Shown: piece after piece, positions 15,711 through 24,113 of the stretch
Layout: each line of letters opens with the position of its first letter
Position numbering within the stretch: the first letter of the stretch is position 1
NCBI GenBank assembly: GCA_035318985.1
Contig: DATHDP010000069.1
Coordinates: 1-56,341 of the forward strand
From: VBAS01 sp035318985
Lineage (GTDB): Bacteria; Bacteroidota; Bacteroidia; Chitinophagales; Chitinophagaceae
Length of the DNA stretch: 56,341 nucleotides
Direction of reading: 5' to 3'
The notes under the pieces: generated by a model
What the model was told of the DNA's origin: nothing
The model's database searches: none
The model's input: the letters and a program-made list of their open reading frames with translations, nothing else
Translations under genes and position numbers: made by a program

Positions 15711-16730
15711 ATGAGATTCAAAAGAAATCTACTTATTAGTTTTTGTCTTCTTTTAGTAATAGCTACCCAGGCACAGAAAGACTCACTCGTATTAAAAAAT
15801 GGAGATGTAATTGTTGGGGAGATCAAATCCATGGACAAAGGTGTCCTGACTATTGAGACAGACTATTCAAAAAATGACTTTACAGTTGAATGGGATGGCA
15901 TAAAAGAGATCTATTCGAAGAGCCATTTCCTCGTCACTTTAAAAAACGGGCAGAGAATTAACGGAACAGTTGAATCTGCTGAAGCAGGAAAAAAAATTAT
16001 TATTAATGGTGACGATGGAAGTAAAACACAAACAACTCTTGAAGAGATGGTGTACCTGAAAGGATTGAAATCAGATTTCTGGAGCCGGGTTCATGCGAGT
16101 ATTGACGCGGGATTAAGCTTCACTAAAGCAAATAATCTGAAGCAATACAATGTCAGGAGCAAAATTGGATACCTGGCCGACAAATGGCAAACGGATCTAT
16201 TTTATGACGATACCCGGTCAAGCCAGGATAGCGTGAAAGATACCAAAAGAACCGAAGGTGGAATTGCCGGAAAATATTATTTGCCGAAAGATTGGTACTT
16301 AGCTGCCTCCTTGAATTTTCTTTCCAATACAGAGCAAGCTTTAAATCTCAGGACAACTGGAAAACTTGGGATCGGTAAATACATTGTTCATACCAATAAA
16401 CAATACTGGGGGCTTGGTACAGGTTTGTCTTTTAATAACGAGAGTTTTACTAACGGAACAGCGGACAGAAGCAGTCTTGAAGCTTACTTTGGTTCAGAAC
16501 TTAACCTTTTTGACATTGGAGATCTGAGCCTGTTCAATAATATCTGGGTTTATCCAAGTTTGACAGAAAATGGCAGGTGGCGTACCGATTTTAACTTTGA
16601 TGCAAAATATGATCTGCCACTAGATTTTTATATCAAGGTAGGATTTACGCTGAACTATGATAACCGCCCTGCTGTTAAAGGAAAGGAAACGGATTATGTA
16701 TTGGCGTTTTCAATTGGTTGGGAATTATAA
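15711..16730 (+). CDS. DUF481 outer-membrane beta-barrel protein
   Basis: 339 residues with a signal peptide ending in TQAQ. The N-terminal segment (LVLKNGDVIVGEIKSMDKGV, repeated as VTLKNGQRINGTVESAEAGK) is a pair of small SH3-like repeats. Residues from about 120 are alternating amphipathic strands (GIAGKYYLPKDWYLAASLNF) ending in an aromatic-rich FSIGWEL, a barrel-closing C-terminus. The DUF481/YdiY family is outer membrane and sometimes salt-induced; its exact role is unknown. It stands alone between the tRNA and the dihydroorotase-like gene. Confidence 0.88.
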   Translation: MRFKRNLLISFCLLLVIATQAQKDSLVLKNGDVIVGEIKSMDKGVLTIETDYSKNDFTVEWDGIKEIYSKSHFLVTLKNGQRINGTVESAEAGKKIIINGDDGSKTQTTLEEMVYLKGLKSDFWSRVHASIDAGLSFTKANNLKQYNVRSKIGYLADKWQTDLFYDDTRSSQDSVKDTKRTEGGIAGKYYLPKDWYLAASLNFLSNTEQALNLRTTGKLGIGKYIVHTNKQYWGLGTGLSFNNESFTNGTADRSSLEAYFGSELNLFDIGDLSLFNNIWVYPSLTENGRWRTDFNFDAKYDLPLDFYIKVGFTLNYDNRPAVKGKETDYVLAFSIGWEL

Positions 16731-16833
16731 TAGAAATATTGCTGCATAGGAAGCGGTTTGATGAAGGCTATGTGATCCTGGTTGCCAGTTCGTGTTGTAA
16801 TTCATCCAATTTCTTCGAATCAAAAACAACCTT

Positions 16834-16841
16834 TATCTTCG
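16834..16841 (+). promoter_or_regulatory. Near-leaderless promoter -7 box
   Basis: TATCTTCG fits the TAnnTTTG pattern with one change, and the ATG begins only 8 bases after it, so the transcript would be almost leaderless. No convincing -33 element stands out. Confidence 0.45.
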
Positions 16842-16848
16842 CCGCTTA

Positions 16849-18114
16849 ATGAACCTACTCATTAGGAATGCACGGGTTATTGATCCCAATTCTCCTTTCA
16901 ATTCTCAAGTCTCAGATATTTTCATCGAAAACGGAATCATTAAGAGGATCGGTAAGAATTTAACGGGTAAAGCTGATAAGGAAATTTCAATTGATGGACT
17001 TTGCGTTTCGCCTGGCTGGGTTGATATGTTTGCAAACTTTGCTGATCCCGGTTATGAGTATAAAGAATCAATTGAATCTGGCTGTTTGGCTGCAGCTTCC
17101 GGCGGATTTACTGATGTACTCGTTATTCCAAACACAAAACCTGCCATCGATGCAAAAAGCCAGGTGGAGTATATCGTACATAAATCAAGATCGTTGGCTG
17201 TTAGTGTGCATCCAATTGGCGCTGTTACAAAAAATGCAGAAGGAAAGGAGTTAGCCGAAATGTATGATATGAGAACAAGTGGTGCTATTGCATTTGGTGA
17301 TGGACTCAATTGTATTCAGTCTGCCGGCTTATTAGTAAAAGCCTTACAATATGTAAAAGCGTTTGATGGTATGATCATCCAATTACCAGATGATAAAAGT
17401 ACTAATGAACACGGATTAATGCACGAAGGAATTGTATCAACACAAATTGGCCTGCCAGGCAAACCTTCAATGGCTGAAGAACTAATAGTAGCAAGAGACA
17501 TTAAACTGGCGAGATATGCTGAATCGAAACTTCATTTCACAGGAGTCTCTTCAAAAAAATCACTTGAATATATTGACAGAGGTAAAAAGGGCGGCATTAA
17601 CTTAAGCTGTTCAGTTACTCCCTATCACTTATACTTTACGGATGAAGACCTAAAAGAATATGATAGTAATCTGAAAGTAAACCCTCCTTTGCGAAGTGCG
17701 GATGACAGGGATGCGATCAAAAAAGCAATTGAAGATGGAACCGTTGATTGTATAGCCACTCATCACCTGCCACATGAAGCAGATAGTAAAGAAACCGAGT
17801 TTGAATATGCAAAAAATGGAATGACAGGTTTAGAAACCGCTTATTCGGTTTTAAAAACAAGCATGCCTGGAATAAGTGAAGAAAAAGCGGTTGCACTCTT
17901 ATCAACTAATCCAAGGAAATTATTGAAATTGAATGCTGGCACAATAAAGGAAAATGAAAAAGCATGTTTGACTTTGTTTTGCCCGTCTGCAGATTGGATT
18001 TATGAAAAAAGTAATATCCGGTCAAGATCAAAGAACTCGCCTTTTATTGGAAAAAAATTCACTGGTAAAGTAATCGGGATAATTAATAAAGACCAAGTAC
18101 ATTTGAACCCATAA
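16849..18114 (+). CDS. pyrC: Dihydroorotase homologue, probably catalytically inactive (PyrC' type)
   Basis: 421 residues, full length for type I dihydroorotase. The fold is recognisable in DVLVIPNTKPAID, MAEELIVARDI and VNPPLRSADDRDAI. The metal- and substrate-binding motif DxHxHxR is replaced by D59-M-F-A-N-F-A, so both histidines and the arginine are missing. HxxHVS has become HFTGVS, and the catalytic TDHAPH has become THHLPH. Inactive homologues are known as PyrC' partners that stabilise aspartate transcarbamoylase. The same structural role is likely, with an active dihydroorotase encoded elsewhere. Confidence 0.85.
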   Translation: MNLLIRNARVIDPNSPFNSQVSDIFIENGIIKRIGKNLTGKADKEISIDGLCVSPGWVDMFANFADPGYEYKESIESGCLAAASGGFTDVLVIPNTKPAIDAKSQVEYIVHKSRSLAVSVHPIGAVTKNAEGKELAEMYDMRTSGAIAFGDGLNCIQSAGLLVKALQYVKAFDGMIIQLPDDKSTNEHGLMHEGIVSTQIGLPGKPSMAEELIVARDIKLARYAESKLHFTGVSSKKSLEYIDRGKKGGINLSCSVTPYHLYFTDEDLKEYDSNLKVNPPLRSADDRDAIKKAIEDGTVDCIATHHLPHEADSKETEFEYAKNGMTGLETAYSVLKTSMPGISEEKAVALLSTNPRKLLKLNAGTIKENEKACLTLFCPSADWIYEKSNIRSRSKNSPFIGKKFTGKVIGIINKDQVHLNP

Positions 18115-18125
18115 AATCAACAATC

Positions 18126-18647
18126 ATGGAAGAAACTAAAATTATGTCGCCACAGATCAAAGGCTTGCTAATTGCCTTAGTCGTTATAATTCTCGGTATT
18201 GCTGGCTATTTCACTGGCCTTGGGTTTAGCACCTGGTTTAACTGGGTGGTAAACTGTGTAATGTTTATTGCAATACTAATTGCCTGCATTCATTTTGCCA
18301 ATCAAAAACAAGGGTTTGTCACTTTTGGTAATGTGTTTTTACATGGGTTTAAAATTACCGCCGTGGTAGCGATCATTGTATTAGTGTACACATTGCTTGC
18401 ATTTACAGTTCTTTTTCCTGATATGAAAGAAAAAATATTTGAAATGCAACAAGCACAGATGGAAAAAAGCGGACTTGATGACGACAAGCTTGAGCAAGGT
18501 ATGACGATGATGAAAAAATATTTCATGATATTCCTTGTAATAGGTGTCATATTCGGAACTCTTATCTGGGGAAGTATCGCATCCCTGATCGGCGCTGCTG
18601 TTGCTAAAAAGAAAAAATTTAATCCAATCGATCAAATGCCAGGTTAA
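18126..18647 (+). CDS. DUF4199 membrane protein
   Basis: 173 residues with three to four hydrophobic helices (GLLIALVVIILGIAGYFTGL; ITAVVAIIVLVYTLLAFTVL; IFLVIGVIFGTLIWGSIASL) and a charged loop QAQMEKSGLDDDKLEQGM before the last. This is the Bacteroidota DUF4199 pattern, function unknown. It is 11 bases after the dihydroorotase homologue, and its stop overlaps the next ATG by one base (18647), placing it in the glycosyltransferase operon. Confidence 0.87.
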   Translation: MEETKIMSPQIKGLLIALVVIILGIAGYFTGLGFSTWFNWVVNCVMFIAILIACIHFANQKQGFVTFGNVFLHGFKITAVVAIIVLVYTLLAFTVLFPDMKEKIFEMQQAQMEKSGLDDDKLEQGMTMMKKYFMIFLVIGVIFGTLIWGSIASLIGAAVAKKKKFNPIDQMPG

Positions 18648-19588
18648 TGGATATTTCTCTTGTCATACCACTTAAAGACGAAGAAGAATCACTACCGGAA
18701 CTTAGTGAATGGATAAATCGTGTAATGAATGCAAACAATTATTCTTATGAAATAGTTTTTGTAGATGATGGCAGCACTGATAATTCCTGGAATATTATTG
18801 AAGAGCTTAGAAATAAAAATCCAAATATTAAAGGGATCAAATTTCAGCGCAACTATGGAAAATCTGCCGGATTGAATGAAGGCTTCCGTGCTGCACAAGG
18901 TGATGTAATAATAACAATGGATGTCGATCTGCAGGATAGCCCCGATGAGGTACCTGAGTCGCGCCGTATGATCATTGAAGATGGTTCTGATATTGTCAGC
19001 GGATGGAAGAAAAAGAGATACGATAACGCCTTAACTAAAAATATCCCGTCCAAATTTTATAACGCAACCACGAGATGGATGTCTGGTATCAAGTTGCACG
19101 ATTTTAACTGCGGGTTAAAAGCGTATCGTAAAAATGTAGTAAAGAGCATTGAAGTATATGGCGAAATGCATCGCTATACTCCTGTACTAGCTAAATGGTC
19201 GGGCTTTAAAAAGATCGGTGAGAAAGTAGTAACACACCAGGCAAGAAAATACGGGATAAGTAAATTTGGCATCAGCAGGTTTATTAACGGGCCGCTTGAT
19301 CTTGCTTCTATTATGTTTGTCGGCAAATATGGAAAGAGGCCTATGCATTTTTTTGGGTTGCTTGGGTCGATATGTTTCCTGATCGGTATTGGGCTTTCTG
19401 TTTTTTTAATTATTAAAAAATTTATTGACCCGGAATCTACCTTAACTGATAAACCGGGATTTTATATCGCACTTACCACAACCGTCATCGGTGTTCAACT
19501 TTTTCTTTCGGGTTTTATTGGTGAATTGATCTCAAGAAATGCGCCGGGAAGGAATTCTTATCTCATTGAAAAGAAGGTCGGAGTTTAA
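18647..19588 (+). CDS. Family 2 glycosyltransferase with C-terminal membrane helices
   Basis: 313 residues. The GT2 nucleotide-sugar site is EIVFVDDGSTDNSW, then MDVDLQDSPDEVPE with the metal-binding DxD-like acids and HDFNCGLKAYRK. Two helices at the end (MHFFGLLGSICFLIGIGLSV; ALTTTVIGVQLFLSGFIGEL) match the dolichyl-phosphate-sugar/ArnC/GtrB group that charges polyprenyl phosphate. It overlaps both neighbours by one base, indicating an operon for envelope glycan assembly. Confidence 0.92.
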   Translation: MDISLVIPLKDEEESLPELSEWINRVMNANNYSYEIVFVDDGSTDNSWNIIEELRNKNPNIKGIKFQRNYGKSAGLNEGFRAAQGDVIITMDVDLQDSPDEVPESRRMIIEDGSDIVSGWKKKRYDNALTKNIPSKFYNATTRWMSGIKLHDFNCGLKAYRKNVVKSIEVYGEMHRYTPVLAKWSGFKKIGEKVVTHQARKYGISKFGISRFINGPLDLASIMFVGKYGKRPMHFFGLLGSICFLIGIGLSVFLIIKKFIDPESTLTDKPGFYIALTTTVIGVQLFLSGFIGELISRNAPGRNSYLIEKKVGV

Positions 19589-20721
19589 TGAGCAGAGTCA
19601 TCATCATAGGACCCGGCCATCCGTTGCGGGGAGGATTAGCTACGTTTAATCAACGACTGGCAAAAGAATTCATAGAATCTGGCCATGAATGTTCGATCTG
19701 TTCTTTATCTTTACAATACCCCAGTATTTTTTTTCCCGGAAGATCACAATACACAGATGAGCCTGCCCCGGAAGGTTTGGTAATTCGTTCGCTTATCAAT
19801 TCGATCAACCCTTTTAACTGGGTAAGTGTTGGTAATAAATTAAAAAATGAGAGGCCCGATATTATTGTTGTTCGTTTTTGGATACCGTTAATGGGACCAG
19901 CACTTGGAACTATTTTGCGAAGAGTAAAAAAAAACAAACATACAAAGATCATTTGCATAGCTGATAATGTGATCCCGCACGAACACCGTCCGGGTGATAC
20001 TACATTCACAAGTTATTTTTTAAAAAGTTGCGATGCATTCATCACCATGAGTGAAAAAGTGATGGCTGATCTTCGATTATTTCAGAAAAGAAAGCCCGGC
20101 AAAATTATCCAGCATCCTTTGTATGATAATTTCGGCAGCGCATTGTCAAAAGAAGATGCACGAGAGAGATTAAAAATTAAAAACGAAGAATTAATAATTC
20201 TGTTCTTCGGGTTCATTAGACATTATAAAGGACTTGATATTTTGTTACATGCAATGGCAGATGAAAGAATTAAGAAAGCCGGGATAAAACTGATGATCGC
20301 CGGAGAGTTTTATGAAGACAAAAGACTATACCTTGACCTGATCGATCAATTAAAAATAAAAGATCAGCTTATTTTAAGAACAGATTTTATTCCTGACTCT
20401 GAAGTTCGCAATTATTTATGTGCTGCTGACGCAGTGATCCAGCCTTATCGTAATGCAACCCAAAGCGGTGTTACTCCCCTCGCCTATCATTTTGAAAAAC
20501 CAATGGTGGTTACAAATGTAGGTGGACTTGCTTCATTGGTGCCACACGAAAAGGTTGGGCTCGTTGCTGAACCAACCCCTCAAGCTATTGCTGATGCTAT
20601 TCTTCGTTTTTATCAATTAGGAGAGAATTATTTTATTCCGCATCTTCGCACTGAAAAACAAAAATATAGCTGGGCAAATTTGGTTAATACCGTGTTGACT
20701 CTTGTAGATCGTGAAAAGTGA
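19588..20721 (+). CDS. Family 4-like glycosyltransferase
   Basis: 377 residues, GT-B fold. The N-terminal domain starts VIIIGPGHPLRGGLATFNQR; the C-terminal domain has IILFFGFIRHYKGLDILLHA, then DAVIQPYRNATQSGVTPLAY with the donor-binding Glu position, and VVTNVGGLASLV. Its product should transfer a sugar to a lipid-linked or envelope glycan. The stop codon lies inside the first inverted repeat of the four-helix-bundle insertion (20711-20726), so insertion may have replaced the original last codons. Confidence 0.9.
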   Translation: MSRVIIIGPGHPLRGGLATFNQRLAKEFIESGHECSICSLSLQYPSIFFPGRSQYTDEPAPEGLVIRSLINSINPFNWVSVGNKLKNERPDIIVVRFWIPLMGPALGTILRRVKKNKHTKIICIADNVIPHEHRPGDTTFTSYFLKSCDAFITMSEKVMADLRLFQKRKPGKIIQHPLYDNFGSALSKEDARERLKIKNEELIILFFGFIRHYKGLDILLHAMADERIKKAGIKLMIAGEFYEDKRLYLDLIDQLKIKDQLILRTDFIPDSEVRNYLCAADAVIQPYRNATQSGVTPLAYHFEKPMVVTNVGGLASLVPHEKVGLVAEPTPQAIADAILRFYQLGENYFIPHLRTEKQKYSWANLVNTVLTLVDREK

Positions 20722-21143
20722 AACGTCAAACGTGAAATCAAACCTTTCCTCTATGTTTATAAAATTGAATCACCAATCGCTTGACGTTTATAAGGCTGTT
20801 CGAGAATTAATAAAAGAGATATATTTTATTTCCATCAAATTACCTGGGGAGGAGAAATTTAACATGGTACAGCAAATGAGAAGAGCTGGATTATCAATTA
20901 AATTAAATCTTGCTGAAGGAGCATCAAGGCGATCGCCGGTCGAAAGAAAAAGATTTATGGAAATTTCAAGAGGCTCATTAATTGAAGTTGATGCAATATT
21001 GGAAACAGCAGTTGATTTGAAATATTATTCACTTGAGGAATTAACAAGGGTTGGTGAATTATTAAATAAATCTTTTGCAATGCTTTCAAAAATGATGTAA
21101 TGAGAGACTCTGCTTTTCACGTTTCACTTTTCACATTTCACGT
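20711..21143. mobile_element. Four-helix-bundle insertion bounded by inverted repeats
   Basis: GTGAAAAGTGAAACGT (20711-20726) is exactly inverted at 21119-21134, and ACGTGAAAT (20730-20738) is inverted at 21135-21143. The only gene between is the S23-type protein. The unit sits between a glycosyltransferase and the heptose kinase in an otherwise tight operon. It has no transposase. Confidence 0.55.
20753..21100 (+). CDS. Four-helix-bundle protein (S23/IVP family)
   Basis: 115 residues from the ATG at 20753; an upstream ATG at 20711 would translate through the repeat. The family signatures are LDVYKAVRELIKEIY, VQQMRRAGLSIKLNLAEGAS and FMEISRGSLIEVDAILE. The family is encoded in intervening sequences of 23S rRNA and scattered through Bacteroidota genomes. 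It is basic, pentameric and related to the accessory protein Avd of diversity-generating retroelements. No reverse transcriptase or variable repeat is seen here, so its function at this place is unknown. Confidence 0.88.
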   Translation: MFIKLNHQSLDVYKAVRELIKEIYFISIKLPGEEKFNMVQQMRRAGLSIKLNLAEGASRRSPVERKRFMEISRGSLIEVDAILETAVDLKYYSLEELTRVGELLNKSFAMLSKMM

Positions 21144-21146
21144 AAA

Positions 21147-22166
21147 ATGATCTATCGCAGCAAAGCACCTTTACGAATTGGATTGGCCGGTGGCGGTACT
21201 GATGTAAGTCCGTACAGTGACCTATACGGAGGAGCAATTTTAAACGCCACTATTTCATTGTATGCACATGCTACACTGGAACCATTGCCCGATAAAAAAA
21301 TAATTTTGACAGCAACGGACAGGCAGGAAGAAGAAATATTTGACTGGGCAATGGAGTTACCAATAAATGGGAAACTGGATCTGCTGAAAGGAGTTTATAA
21401 CCGGATTCAAAAGGATCATGGTTTGCAAGGTGGTTTTAAACTTTCAACTCATGTTGATGCTCCGGCAGGTTCGGGACTTGGCACTTCTTCTACTCTTGTT
21501 GTTGCTATCATTGGTGTGTTTGCTGAAATGCTACGGCTTCCTTTTGGAGAATATGATATGGCACATTATGCTTATGATATTGAAAGAAAAGACCTGAAGT
21601 TAGCAGGTGGCAAACAAGATCAATATGCGGCAACTTTTGGTGGCGTAAATTATATGGAGTTTTTTGAAAATGATAAAGTGGTTGTGAATCCATTGAGAAT
21701 AAAACAACAATACCTGTTTGAATTAGAAAATAATTTGTTGCTGTATTACACAGCAACGAATCGTGATTCGGGAAAAATAATTGAACAGCAGGCGAAGAAT
21801 GTAGAAGGCAAAAAAGAAAGTTCGATCGAAGCAATGCATCAATTGAAGCAACAGGCAATGATGATGAAAGAGGCATTGCTGAAAGGAAGATTAAATGAAA
21901 TTGGCGAAATACTTGATTTTGGATTTCAGCAAAAAAGAAAAATGGCAGAAGGCATTAGCAATTCCTTGATGGAAGATATTTATGAATCAGCAAAGGCTTC
22001 GGGGGCATCGGGAGGGAAAATTTCAGGAGCTGGTGGCGGAGGGTTTATGATCTTTTATTGTCCCGGGAATACAAAATATACAGTAATGCAAAGTTTGGAG
22101 AAATTTGGGGGTAAGACCCGCAATTACCAGTTTGTGGAACACGGATTAACAACATGGACGATCTGA
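21147..22166 (+). CDS. hddA: D-glycero-D-manno-heptose 7-phosphate kinase (GHMP family)
   Basis: 339 residues. The N-terminus KAPLRIGLAGGGTDVSPYSD is the GHMP substrate motif of HddA-like kinases. The ATP-binding motif is DAPAGSGLGTSSTLVV and the C-terminal motif GASGGKISGAGGGGFMIFY. It phosphorylates heptose 7-phosphate at C1. The next two genes encode the isomerase, phosphatase and guanylyltransferase of the same route, which fixes the assignment among GHMP kinases. Confidence 0.92.
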   Translation: MIYRSKAPLRIGLAGGGTDVSPYSDLYGGAILNATISLYAHATLEPLPDKKIILTATDRQEEEIFDWAMELPINGKLDLLKGVYNRIQKDHGLQGGFKLSTHVDAPAGSGLGTSSTLVVAIIGVFAEMLRLPFGEYDMAHYAYDIERKDLKLAGGKQDQYAATFGGVNYMEFFENDKVVVNPLRIKQQYLFELENNLLLYYTATNRDSGKIIEQQAKNVEGKKESSIEAMHQLKQQAMMMKEALLKGRLNEIGEILDFGFQQKRKMAEGISNSLMEDIYESAKASGASGGKISGAGGGGFMIFYCPGNTKYTVMQSLEKFGGKTRNYQFVEHGLTTWTI

Positions 22167-22190
22167 ATTAAAAATTAATAATTATAATTA

Positions 22191-22772
22191 ATGGACAAAA
22201 TTAAAAAGATAATTAAGGCTTCGATAGATACCAAGCAATCAGTTTTACAAAATGAAGGATTGCTGAAAACTATTGAAGCGAGTGTTGACGTAATCGTAAA
22301 TGCATTTCGCAATGGAAACAGAGTTTATTTTTGTGGAAATGGTGGCAGTGCTGCTGATGCGCAACATTTGGCGGCCGAATTTTCAGGCAGATTTTATACC
22401 GATCGAAAAGCATTACCCGCTGAAGCATTACATTGCAATACTTCTTATTTAACTGCTGTTGCCAATGATTATAGTTTTGATGAGATCTATTCCAGATTGA
22501 TCGATGGAATTGGTGAGAAAGGTGATGTATTAGTTGGGTTATCGACCTCTGGCAATTCCCCTAACATTTTAAAAGCATTTAACACAGCAAAGAAAAAGGA
22601 GATGATCACAGTAGGGCTTACTGGTAAAAGTGGAGGTGAGATGAGAACATTTTGCGACCACTTGATCAATATCCCATCAACTGATACGCCGAGAATTCAG
22701 GAAAGTCATATCATGGTTGGTCACATCATTTGCCAGCTTGTTGAAGAAAAATATTTTACCTCTAACCCCTAA
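22191..22772 (+). CDS. gmhA: Sedoheptulose 7-phosphate isomerase (SIS domain)
   Basis: 193 residues, normal length. SIS motifs are FCGNGGSAADAQHLAAEFSG and VLVGLSTSGNSPNILKAF. Later SHIMVGHIICQLVE contains the conserved His and Glu region of GmhA. It converts sedoheptulose 7-phosphate to D-glycero-D-manno-heptose 7-phosphate, the first step of the pathway encoded here, 24 bases after hddA. Confidence 0.92.
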   Translation: MDKIKKIIKASIDTKQSVLQNEGLLKTIEASVDVIVNAFRNGNRVYFCGNGGSAADAQHLAAEFSGRFYTDRKALPAEALHCNTSYLTAVANDYSFDEIYSRLIDGIGEKGDVLVGLSTSGNSPNILKAFNTAKKKEMITVGLTGKSGGEMRTFCDHLINIPSTDTPRIQESHIMVGHIICQLVEEKYFTSNP

Positions 22773-22787
22773 AGGGTAGTAAACAGC

Positions 22788-24035
22788 ATGCAAATTAAAG
22801 AGGCAATAATATTGGCAGGAGGCTTTGGAACAAGATTAAAAGAAGCAGTTCCCGATCTTCCTAAATGTATGGCGCTGGTGAATGCAAGGCCATTTCTTTT
22901 TTATGTCATTAATTATTTGCGCAGTCAGGGAATTGAAAAGTTCATTTTTTCTCTTGGGTATAAACATGAGGTTGTCGAAGCTTATTTGCAAACGGATTTT
23001 TCTACTCTCGATTTTCAATGCCTTGTCGAAAAAGAGCCATTAGGTACGGGGGGAGCAATTCTTGCTTCCTGTTATAAAACTACTGAACAAACTGTTTTAG
23101 TAGTAAACGGTGATACCCTTTTTAAAGCTAATGTTGAGAAGGCTTATGTGGATCATATTAAACATGATTCTGACTGTACCTTGTTACTAAAACCTATGAA
23201 AAATTTTGATCGTTATGGTGTGGTAGAGTTGAATGAAGATGATTCTATAAAAAGTTTTGAGGAAAAGAAATTTTATAAAATCGGTTTGATAAATGGCGGT
23301 GTTTATATTTTAAACACAGAACAATTTCTTGCAGAAGAATTGCCCGGGAAGTTTTCTTTAGAAAAAGATTATTTGGAAAAATATTTTGAAACAAGAAAGA
23401 TATACGGCACAGTGCAGGACGAATATTTTATTGACATAGGGATCCCCGAAGATTATTTTCGCGTACAGCAAGAATTAAAACAACCTCCACTTGAACTGAA
23501 GAATATCGATAAAGAATGGACACTGTTTCTTGATCGTGATGGTGTTATTAATTATGAAAAGAAAGATGATTATATCCGCAACTGGCAGGAGTTTAAATTC
23601 TATGAAGGAGCAAAAGATGCTTTGAAAATTTTTGCGAAAAAGTTTGGGATAATAATTGTTGTCAGCAATCAACGTGGTATTGGCAAGGGCCTTATGACTG
23701 ATGAAGACCTTCTGAATATTCATCAAAATATGCAACGTGAAATAGAAGATGCGGGAGGACGCATTGATGGTATTTACTACTGCACTGCTATTGAATCAAA
23801 GGCTATTTATCGTAAACCAAATCCCGGGATGGCCTTCAGTGCTAAAAGAGATTTTCCAGAAATTGATCTTTCAAGATCAATTATAGCCGGAAACAAACCA
23901 AGTGATATGTTTTTTGGGAAAAATGCGGGCATGTACTCGGTATATATTGCAAGTACCCATCCTGAAACCCCCTTTCCACACCCAAATATCGATTTGAGGT
24001 TCAACGGTCTTTCCGATTTTGCAAAAGCCTTATAA
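22788..24035 (+). CDS. hddC: Fusion of heptose 1-phosphate guanylyltransferase and heptose bisphosphate phosphatase
   Basis: 415 residues, two domains. Residues 1-225 are a nucleotidyltransferase: AIILAGGFGTRLKEAVPDLP, VEKEPLGTGGAIL, VVNGDTLF. Residues 240-415 are a HAD-IIIA phosphatase: LFLDRDGVINYEKKDD with the nucleophile Asp, VVSNQRGIGKG, and RKPNPGM. The zinc-binding Cys loop of classical GmhB is not evident. Together with GmhA and HddA this yields GDP-D-glycero-alpha-D-manno-heptose. Such fusions are compact versions of HddC plus GmhB. Confidence 0.88.
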   Translation: MQIKEAIILAGGFGTRLKEAVPDLPKCMALVNARPFLFYVINYLRSQGIEKFIFSLGYKHEVVEAYLQTDFSTLDFQCLVEKEPLGTGGAILASCYKTTEQTVLVVNGDTLFKANVEKAYVDHIKHDSDCTLLLKPMKNFDRYGVVELNEDDSIKSFEEKKFYKIGLINGGVYILNTEQFLAEELPGKFSLEKDYLEKYFETRKIYGTVQDEYFIDIGIPEDYFRVQQELKQPPLELKNIDKEWTLFLDRDGVINYEKKDDYIRNWQEFKFYEGAKDALKIFAKKFGIIIVVSNQRGIGKGLMTDEDLLNIHQNMQREIEDAGGRIDGIYYCTAIESKAIYRKPNPGMAFSAKRDFPEIDLSRSIIAGNKPSDMFFGKNAGMYSVYIASTHPETPFPHPNIDLRFNGLSDFAKAL

Positions 24036-24092
24036 AAAGTTATAAAATACCCCGAACTATTTCCCGTTATTCTACGTCTGGTAAAAGCAGTG

Positions 24093-24100
24093 TAACTTCG
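24093..24100 (+). promoter_or_regulatory. Promoter -7 box with short leader
   Basis: TAACTTCG resembles TAnnTTTG; the ATG at 24114 is 13 bases further on. A GTCTGG stretch lies upstream without a clear TTTG. Confidence 0.4.
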
Positions 24101-24113
24101 TAATCAAATACCA

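Noticed and set aside
19650..20009. 119-codon minus-strand frame
   Set aside because: It lies entirely within the well-supported glycosyltransferase gene and has no domain signal.
20753..21100. Four-helix-bundle protein as Avd of a diversity-generating retroelement
   Set aside because: No reverse transcriptase, template repeat or variable repeat is present nearby.
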